From Novosphingobium sp. CF614 (GTDB taxonomy: Bacteria > Pseudomonadota > Alphaproteobacteria > Sphingomonadales > Sphingomonadaceae): a stretch of 64,000 bases of DNA. This document shows, one piece after another, positions 59,107-64,000 of this stretch (its first letter is position 1; each line of letters begins with the position of its first letter). The notes below the pieces were generated by a model. It made no database searches. It was not told where the DNA came from and saw nothing but the letters and a program-made list of their open reading frames with translations. The position numbers and the translations under genes are program-made. Location: the NCBI RefSeq assembly GCF_900113255.1, contig NZ_FOOR01000013.1, positions 25,970-89,969 of the forward strand, read 5' to 3'.

Positions 59107-60084
59107 CTATTCCGCCGCCAGGGGCCAGCCCTTGCCGTTGGCTTCCTGGCCCAGGTCGGACACCATCGCCGCCAGTTGACGCACCAGCACGCTCAAGTCC
59201 TCGATCATCGCCGCCATGCCCGGTCCCGGCTCGACGAGATCGGCGTCGAGATAGCGGCTGCGGTCGATCTCCAGCTGCAGCGCATGGATTCCGCCGCGCG
59301 GATCGGCATGGCGCTCCAGCACGTACCCCCCGGCATAGGGCCGGTTGTGCGCCGCTTCCCGGCCCGATTCGGCAAGCTGCGAAAAGGCCGTCGCTACCAG
59401 GCTGCCATGGCAGGCGGCGCCGAATCGATCGCCGACGACCACTTCCGGCGTCGCCGTCCCGGCGCGGACCGGCAAGGGCGGCATCGAATGCAGGTCGATC
59501 AGCAGGGCCGCGCCCCATCGTTCGCGCAAGGCCAGCAGCGCCTGCGCGAGCGCCGCGTGATAGGGGGCGTGGATACCCTCGATCCTGTCCGCAAGGTCCG
59601 CGCTTTCCAGCCGCCGCCGCCACAGCTCCCCGGTCCCGGGCAGCCGCCGGGGGATGACGCCAAGACCGCTGCGCGCGCGCCGGCTGGGCACGCCCGCCGC
59701 GCCTTCGGGGCGCTCCGCACGGGCGAACATGTCCCAGTCGACATCGTCCGGCGCCCGGTTGAGATCGATCATCGCGCGCGGCGCGTTGGCCACCAGGAGA
59801 TTGGCCCCGGTCGCCCGCGCGATGCCCTGCGCCAGCCGGTCCACAAAACGGTCCTCCAGCCGCAGCACGACCGATCCCGAATGCCGCATGTCGTGAAGCA
59901 GCGCGCTCGGATAAGCCCGGCCGCCGTGCGGCACCGCGATCAGGACCGGTATCGCCGAAGGTTCCCGGGCATGCAGGACGAAGGCGGGAATCCCCGGTGC
60001 GCCCGGGATCCATCCCCCTGCCTCCCTGTGCACGTTGCCCTGCAAATTGCCCTGCGAATCGCTTTCGCCCGAACGCTCGATCAT
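59107..60084 (-). CDS. N-formylglutamate amidohydrolase family protein
   Basis: A 325-residue enzyme of the N-formylglutamate deformylase family, zinc hydrolases that release formate or similar groups from N-acyl amino acids. Family features are LIAVPHGGRAYP, VLRLEDRFVDRL, DLNRAPDDVDW, LLIDLHSMPP and the late ALQLEIDRSRYLD. ATG at 60084 was chosen; a TTG at 60093 has a slightly better ribosome site (AAGGA) and would add three residues. It is divergent from cpdR, an order that recurs in alphaproteobacteria. It is unlikely to belong to a histidine operon here, since no hut genes are near. Confidence 0.9.
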   Translation of the reverse strand: MIERSGESDSQGNLQGNVHREAGGWIPGAPGIPAFVLHAREPSAIPVLIAVPHGGRAYPSALLHDMRHSGSVVLRLEDRFVDRLAQGIARATGANLLVANAPRAMIDLNRAPDDVDWDMFARAERPEGAAGVPSRRARSGLGVIPRRLPGTGELWRRRLESADLADRIEGIHAPYHAALAQALLALRERWGAALLIDLHSMPPLPVRAGTATPEVVVGDRFGAACHGSLVATAFSQLAESGREAAHNRPYAGGYVLERHADPRGGIHALQLEIDRSRYLDADLVEPGPGMAAMIEDLSVLVRQLAAMVSDLGQEANGKGWPLAAE

Positions 60085-60237
60085 GATCGCCAAGCTGTCC
60101 TTTTCATCTTGTCGAGTCAAAGCGTCCCGTTCCCGGTCAGTGCGAAATCCGGGCGAGAATATTAACCCGTAACGCGTTATGGACAGGGTCCGAAACAAAC
60201 AACCACCGTCGCACACGACAATCTGGATACCAAGGCG

Positions 60238-60612
60238 ATGATCCGCATCCTCCTAGCCGAAGACGACCATGCCATGCGCACTTACCTGGCGCGGGCGCTT
60301 CAGAATGCCGGTTACGATGTGGTCGCCGTCGACCGGGGCAGCGACGCCCTGCCCTATCTCGAAACCGAGGACTTCGACCTGCTGCTTTCCGACATCGTCA
60401 TGCCGGAAATGGACGGGATCGAACTCGCCCAGCGCTGCGCCGAAATTTCGCCGATGACCAAGGTGATGTTCATCACCGGCTTCGCCGCCGTCACGCTGCG
60501 CGCCAGCCGCGAGGCTCCGCAGGCCAAGGTGCTGTCCAAGCCCTTCCACCTGCGCGACATCGTGATGGAAGTGCAGCGCGTTTTCGGCCTGACCGAACAC
60601 GCCAGGCTGTAG
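60238..60612 (+). CDS. cpdR: Single-domain response regulator CpdR
   Basis: A 124-residue stand-alone receiver domain. Acidic pocket E8-D9-D10 (LLAEDD), phospho-acceptor D52 (LLSDIVMPEMDG), T80 and K101 (VLSKPFHL) are all present, and there is no output domain. The sequence and its place beside the N-formylglutamate amidohydrolase gene match CpdR. In Caulobacter, unphosphorylated CpdR directs ClpXP to degrade substrates such as PdeA and to act on the cell cycle; phosphorylation through CckA-ChpT turns it off. The start is ATG at 60238. It is probably monocistronic. Confidence 0.93.
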   Translation: MIRILLAEDDHAMRTYLARALQNAGYDVVAVDRGSDALPYLETEDFDLLLSDIVMPEMDGIELAQRCAEISPMTKVMFITGFAAVTLRASREAPQAKVLSKPFHLRDIVMEVQRVFGLTEHARL

Positions 60613-60724
60613 GCGCGCCGGGACCATGAATTTTCCTGTCCAAAGCCGCTTGCATCGATAGAATCCCGAGGCTAAAGGGCCAACCTCCAAGCGGGTCACC
60701 CCGCAAGGAACGCTCGAATGGAAT

Positions 60725-60799
60725 GGGCGTATAGCTCAGTGGTAGAGCACTATGTTGACATCGTAGGGGTCGCAAGTTCAATCCTTGCTACGCCCACCA
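60725..60799 (+). tRNA. tRNA-Val (anticodon GAC)
   Basis: A complete cloverleaf: acceptor GGGCGTA/TACGCCC, D arm GCTC-AGTGGTA-GAGC, anticodon stem CTATG/CGTAG with loop TTGACAT (anticodon GAC at 60757-60759), variable loop GGGTC, T arm GCAAG-TTCAATC-CTTGC, and encoded CCA. A terminator follows at 60818-60852. Confidence 0.96.
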
Positions 60800-60817
60800 T
60801 TCCAGGAACCCCGCCAG

Positions 60818-60852
60818 AAACCCCGTAAGTCCAAGGACTTGACGGGGTTTTT
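60818..60852 (+). terminator. Terminator of the tRNA-Val transcript
   Basis: AAACCCCGTAAGTCC pairs with GGACTTGACGGGGTTT (one bulged base) around AA, and five T residues end it. It lies 18 bp after the tRNA. Confidence 0.9.
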
Positions 60853-60984
60853 CCTGTGCCCCGCGGCATTCCGCGATTTTCGCGCGAAGCACCGCAAAAT
60901 CCATTTTCCTACATCGCCCGAGCATGACACAGTGCCCATACGAACCCGGTGCCGTGCTCTTTGAATCGTTAATAGCAAACCCCT

Positions 60985-61042
60985 TCCCGCCTTTCGTCGC
61001 TGCGAAGCGGCGAAGCCGTCGACGCAATCCAGGGCAACCCTC
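60985..61042. repeat. Interspersed palindromic repeat, partial copy C
   Basis: CTTTCGTCGCTGCGAAGCGGCGAAGCCGTCGACGCAATCCAGGG matches the left arm of the family at 18410 and 53520; the right arm is decayed. It is the only recognisable element in the 356-bp gap between the tRNA terminator and the gene at 61209. Confidence 0.7.
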
Positions 61043-61208
61043 CGCGCCGCCCCGGGGCAAGCCCAGGATGATTTACCCGGCCGAGTGGACAATTCGATCC
61101 CGGGCTGCCGATGGCCACAATCCGGGATTTTCAGCCAAAACCTGTCTTTCCGGATGCGCCGACAAGGACGACATTGCTTCAAACCGCGAATTTGGCCATT
61201 TTCAATCC

Positions 61209-61559
61209 ATGATAGTCAAGTTGGAAACTGTCGCCGCTCTTCTCTGTGGCGTGGTTGCGGCGGCAACTCTGGGATTGGCGTTCAACGCCGCGCACTTCAG
61301 CTTTTGGGAATTTATCCTTCCGGGTGCGGAACCATGGACTTGGCTAGCGCCGTTGGCACTTTTCGGAGCTCCGCTTCTACTAGTCGCTTCGCGAGCCGTT
61401 TCAGGGTCACTTGCACGTGGATTGACTTGGCTCGCGCTGGTGCTTCTGACCTTGCCCGTGTTAGGGGTTTTGGCGCTGATCATCTTCCCTAAGCAAACGG
61501 GCTACTATGATCCAGATCGTCAGCCGGGCGGTGTGCCATGGGAGCAGCACGGCGAATAA
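61209..61559 (+). CDS. Small membrane protein of unknown function
   Basis: A 116-residue protein with three predicted transmembrane helices (about 7-27, 42-60 and 72-92) and a hydrophilic tail PKQTGYYDPDRQPGGVPWEQ. I do not recognise the family. ATG at 61209 gives the first hydrophobic segment at once; reading further upstream would enter repeat DNA. Base composition is less GC-rich than in the rest of the window. It belongs to the accessory tail after the tRNA gene and has no linked partner. Confidence 0.6.
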   Translation: MIVKLETVAALLCGVVAAATLGLAFNAAHFSFWEFILPGAEPWTWLAPLALFGAPLLLVASRAVSGSLARGLTWLALVLLTLPVLGVLALIIFPKQTGYYDPDRQPGGVPWEQHGE

Positions 61560-61600
61560 CACCGGTGACGGCTACTCGCTCTCAAGACCGAATTTGGGCA

Positions 61601-61730
61601 GTTCGCTCCTCCCGAACTTCGCCGTCGCCCAGCACGGTAATGCCGACGCCGGGAGCAGTCGACCGTTCAGGCGAACGGCAGCATTTCAAAATTTTAATCA
61701 GCAGGTGACCTTTCCAACTCCGCCGACGTT
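61601..61730. repeat. Diverged direct repeat, left copy
   Basis: This segment (CTTCGCCGTCGCCCAGCACG, GGGAGCAGTCGACCGTTCAG, ATTTTAATCAGC, CCGCCGACGTTG) is recognisably the same as 62478-62607 in the same orientation. The two flank the CPBP-type gene. Confidence 0.6.
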
Positions 61731-61790
61731 GCCAACATTGGATCCATAGTACTCGCGAATGAAGGCAACTAACGGAAGGCAGGTAAAGAA

Positions 61791-62465
61791 TTGGATCTCT
61801 CCATGATTCTTGGGCTCATCCTGCTATTTCTTGTCCCAGGAGAGGCGCTTTGGCGCACGCTGCGCAAGAAACCAGTCAGACCTCGAACAACGAGATACCG
61901 CCTGACGATTGCCCGAGCGCTTGCCCTCTTGCTTGGTTTGGTGGTTGTGTCGCACGCCGAGCATGTAACTGCCGCCGCGCTTGGCATTGGAACTCATCTG
62001 GAATCCGGAGGATACATCGGGTTAGTTATATCGCTATGTCTGGTCGGCGGACTGACCTTGTCGACAATGCTCGCAAAGCCTAAGATTCAAGGAGGCGATC
62101 GCCGTCAAGCGGCTGATATATTTCCGGAAAATTTTCAAGAGCTGACGCTTTTCCTCGTTATGACGCCATTGATCGGGTTTGCGTGGGAACTGCTCTACAG
62201 AGGTTACCTGCTTTGGTGGCTGACGCCATTGGTCGGCCTTCCAATAGCCATTTTCTGTTCTGGCCTTGCATACGGTCTGGCTCATGGCTGGAAAAACTTC
62301 CGCGAGAGCTTTCCAAGCATTGTGGCCGCTTTCCTCTTTGCAATCGGTTACGCACTGACTTCGAGCTTGTGGTGGCTCATCATCATTCATATCGCGCTGC
62401 CAATTATCGGCTATCTGGCCGCACGTCGAATTGCTGCGACACAAGATGAAGCGACAATGGTTTGA
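61791..62465 (+). CDS. CPBP-family (CAAX/Abi-type) intramembrane metalloprotease
   Basis: A 224-residue polytopic membrane protein with about seven hydrophobic helices. The CPBP motifs can be followed: WELLYRGYLL (E133, R137; the first Glu of the usual EExxxR is Trp), GLAYGLAHGW with H165, and a last-helix H200 (LIIIHIALP). Family members include Rce1-like proteases and some proteins linked to phage exclusion or bacteriocin immunity. TTG at 61791 is used with AGGT upstream; an ATG at 61803 is also possible. It is flanked by two copies of a diverged direct repeat, suggesting acquisition as a unit. Confidence 0.75.
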   Translation: MDLSMILGLILLFLVPGEALWRTLRKKPVRPRTTRYRLTIARALALLLGLVVVSHAEHVTAAALGIGTHLESGGYIGLVISLCLVGGLTLSTMLAKPKIQGGDRRQAADIFPENFQELTLFLVMTPLIGFAWELLYRGYLLWWLTPLVGLPIAIFCSGLAYGLAHGWKNFRESFPSIVAAFLFAIGYALTSSLWWLIIIHIALPIIGYLAARRIAATQDEATMV

Positions 62466-62477
62466 GATTCGAGCAAC

Positions 62478-62607
62478 GCCCGCTCCCCCCAACTTTGCCG
62501 TCGTCCAGCCGGGAAGGGCAGATGCCAGGAGTGGTCGAACGTTCACGTGAAGGGCAGGTTTTCAACATTTTAACCGGAGACCGGTCTTTCCGAATGCACC
62601 GACGTGT
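62478..62607. repeat. Diverged direct repeat, right copy
   Basis: CTTTGCCGTCGTCCAGCCGG, CAGGAGTGGTCGAACGTTCA, ACATTTTAACCGG, GTCTTTCCGAATGCACCGAC match the left copy at 61601-61730. A shorter relative of the last part occurs at 61136-61165 (GTCTTTCCGGATGCGCCGAC). Confidence 0.6.
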
Positions 62608-62726
62608 CTGTCACCGGGGCTTTGGCAGCGTTGCCGGTCGTTCCACAGCCAGAATGGACGGCCCGAAACCCACCGTGCCGAAAAACACCTGATTGTCATG
62701 CATCGGTGAATGACTGAGATGGGTGG

Positions 62727-63170
62727 TTAGCTGCCGTCGCCTGTGCCCGAAGGAAGCAGCTTCGGTGGAAGATTTTCGACCTTCCCGTTGGCATGAATGA
62801 TAAATCGACCACCGCCGTATCCGGTCGCTCCTGTCGTTGCCGTCACCTCGTAAATTGTCTCACGCCGCAGAGGTTTAGCAGCTACTTGCGGGCTATCCGG
62901 CTGGTGCGTGCCAAGTAAACGGCGACCGTACGGCAGCGGGAATTTATTAGCGCAGTCATCGTCGTAGCTGGCGCTTTCCTGCCAAGAGGCGGTTCGCTCG
63001 TCCTCTGCCGAGACTTCAATCCGCCGTAAGCACGTAGGGTGCTGGGGCGAAGCAGGATCGACATCGATTGTGACCTGCCCGTTCCGCACTTCCACGATTA
63101 GATCGTAGCTGTAGGAACAGCCAGTTAAGGAAGTGCCGAGGAGCATCGCAGCGACTATCTTGCGGATCAT
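62727..63170 (-). CDS. Small lipoprotein of unknown function
   Basis: A 147-residue exported lipoprotein. The signal peptide MIRKIVAAMLLGTSLTGC ends in a clear lipobox (C18). The mature part has a cysteine pair region (HPTCLRRIEV and DDDCANKF) and a strand-rich C-terminal half with GGGRFIIHANGKVENLPP. I know no family with this pattern. ATG at 63170 is the natural start. It is the only leftward gene in the accessory tail. Confidence 0.65.
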   Translation of the reverse strand: MIRKIVAAMLLGTSLTGCSYSYDLIVEVRNGQVTIDVDPASPQHPTCLRRIEVSAEDERTASWQESASYDDDCANKFPLPYGRRLLGTHQPDSPQVAAKPLRRETIYEVTATTGATGYGGGRFIIHANGKVENLPPKLLPSGTGDGS

Positions 63171-63370
63171 TCGCGCACCATCACCTTACAAGGAAGCGTC
63201 CGCAAGTGGGCGCTAGCCGACCGGCAGCTTTACCCTGACGGAAAACACATGATGGCAGCACACCGGCATTGCTGACAGGGTCTTCCGGCAGTCGCGACCG
63301 GAATGGCCTGATTTTGGTCAGCATGAGCCATGCACGTTCTTGAAAGACGCTCGCTTGGCTTGCAGCTAAG

Positions 63371-63400
63371 GTAATGATAACGTATACACCATGTCATTAC
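63371..63400. promoter_or_regulatory. Inverted repeat at the toxin-antitoxin promoter
   Basis: GTAATGA (63371-63377) and TCATTAC (63394-63400) are exact complements 16 bp apart, with GTATAC in the centre. The repeat lies just upstream of the antitoxin start, where such operons carry their autoregulatory operator. Confidence 0.55.
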
Positions 63401-63417
63401 TCAGCGGAGCTGCGATC

Positions 63418-63696
63418 ATGGGCAAAGAAGCAGTTTTCACGATGAAGCTGGAAGCCGAGCTACGGGCAGATTTCATGGCCGAGTCAGAGGCCCTGCATCG
63501 ACCGGCCTCCCAGGTCGTGCGGGAACTCATGCGCGAATTTGTCGAGCGCCAACGTATGAAGCGTGCGCATAGTGCCTTTGTCGAGCGCAAGGTGGTTCTA
63601 GCTCGCACGTCGATGCAGGCGGGCCAAGGGCTTGGCAATGACGAGGTTGAAGCGGAATTCGCCAACCGCCGCGCGCGCGTTTCCAATCAAGCGTGA
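63418..63696 (+). CDS. Antitoxin of a ParE/RelE-type toxin-antitoxin pair
   Basis: A 92-residue protein. Residues 5-45 (AVFTMKLEAELRADFMAES, then RPASQVVRELMREFVERQ) look like a ribbon-helix-helix DNA-binding domain. The C-terminal half, with GNDEVEAEFANRRAR, is the expected flexible toxin-binding tail. ATG at 63418 is preferred over ATG at 63391, which lies inside the inverted repeat. Its stop overlaps the toxin start (GTGA), the usual coupling in such operons. It would neutralise the toxin and repress the operon. Confidence 0.82.
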   Translation: MGKEAVFTMKLEAELRADFMAESEALHRPASQVVRELMREFVERQRMKRAHSAFVERKVVLARTSMQAGQGLGNDEVEAEFANRRARVSNQA

Positions 63697-63977
63697 AAGT
63701 TCTCTGGACGCCGGAGGCGCGGCAGGATCGCGCCGATATATGGGACTATCTCCTGTCGCGCGATGGCGACGCCGCCGTCAGGATTGATGACCTGTTCAGC
63801 GAGACCGTTGCCCGACTTGCCGATTTTCCGATGCTGGACCACGAAGGCGAAGTGCTCGGAACGCGCGAACTCACGCCGCACAGCAGCTACCGGTTGGTTT
63901 ATGAGAGTAAGTATCCCCCGGCAGAGCCGGGGGCTTTACGATGTGAGCCGCTCAAAGCGGCTGGTTCAGGTCGCTAA
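63693..63977 (+). pseudogene. ParE/RelE-type toxin, C-terminus replaced by repeat DNA
   Basis: The first 70 or so residues (VLWTPEARQDRADIWDYLL, FPMLDHEGEVLGTRELTP, SSYRLVYE) match the ParE/RelE toxin fold. Normal members go on after YRLVYE with two strands ending in a conserved HxxRxWP-like segment. Here the frame continues as SKYPPAEPGALRCEPLKAAG, which is simply the translation of a hairpin-rich repeat starting near 63909. The conserved end is missing, so the toxin is probably inactive or altered. GTG at 63693 overlaps the antitoxin stop. Confidence 0.7.
63909..63961. repeat. Two-hairpin repeat element interrupting the toxin gene
   Basis: CCCCCGG-CAGAG-CCGGGGG (63915-63933) and GCCGCT-CAA-AGCGGC (63947-63961) are two compact hairpins. 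They begin at the point where the toxin homology stops and may continue past the window edge. The layout is typical of small mobile palindromic units. Confidence 0.6.
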
Positions 63978-64000
63978 CGCGGCCTGACGGTTTGGAACCG

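Noticed and set aside
60853..64000. An integron-like cassette array
   Set aside because: Repeated gap sequences and small genes suggested it, but the genes face both ways, the repeats are direct rather than attC-like hairpins, and no integrase is visible.
1..64000. CRISPR arrays
   Set aside because: No regularly spaced direct repeats with unique spacers were seen; the only tandem repeat (40162-40197) has no spacers.

Overview
The window is high-GC alphaproteobacterial DNA, most likely from a sphingomonad (Novosphingobium/Sphingobium/Sphingomonas type). This is an inference from a complete XrtA (exosortase A) polysaccharide cluster with exosortase fused to EpsI, a TonB receptor with the DIVVTAERR box common in that order, a cpdR-like regulator, and repeat families of alphaproteobacterial style. 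I ran no database search; every assignment rests on reading motifs and gene order.

Layout. 1-2.2 kb: a partial MFS exporter divergent from a MarR regulator, then a small secreted protein with a clear promoter and terminator. 2.5-26.5 kb: a dense accessory catabolic region. It holds an acyl-CoA ligase, class III CoA-transferase, amidohydrolase, crotonase-fold enzyme, TonB receptor, MFS permease, Rieske oxygenase alpha subunit, VOC protein, LigB/DODA-type extradiol dioxygenase, acetamidase/formamidase, TauD-type dioxygenase and serine hydrolase, all pointing right except the crotonase. A left-pointing block follows: a RutA-like flavin monooxygenase, a RutB-like cysteine hydrolase, an M20 amidohydrolase and an 800-residue fusion of an AraC regulator to an acetamidase/formamidase. 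An SDR and a second TauD-type enzyme flank that block. Together they look like a pathway that imports a compound through the outer membrane, oxidises an aromatic or N-heterocyclic ring, opens it, hydrolyses amides and makes a CoA thioester. The substrate cannot be read from sequence.

26.8-33.3 kb: a small basic protein, a sulfotransferase, sdhB without sdhCDA, zapE, a noncoding stretch rich in palindromes, and a CHASE2-(degenerate GGDEF)-EAL protein. 33.5-52.4 kb: the XrtA/PEP-CTERM exopolysaccharide cluster. Leftward, in transcription order, it has the export lipoprotein, chain-length protein, tyrosine autokinase, outer-membrane protein, ATPase, deacetylase, FemAB-like protein, glycosyltransferase, exosortase-EpsI fusion and amidotransferase. 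A second leftward pair (AMP ligase and PLP decarboxylase) diverges from a rightward set (GNAT, ACP and two atypical hydrolases). No PEP-CTERM substrate protein was seen.

52.4-60.6 kb: trxB, an alpha/beta hydrolase, a tripartite EmrA-EmrB-NodT efflux operon behind a perfect 13-bp inverted repeat, an N-formylglutamate amidohydrolase and cpdR. 60.7-64 kb: tRNA-Val(GAC), then an accessory tail with small membrane proteins, a CPBP-type protease flanked by diverged direct repeats, a lipoprotein, and a toxin-antitoxin pair whose toxin ends in repeat DNA.

The most promising unusual system is the RutA/RutB/M20/AraC-acetamidase block at 18.6-24.3 kb, especially the regulator-enzyme fusion.
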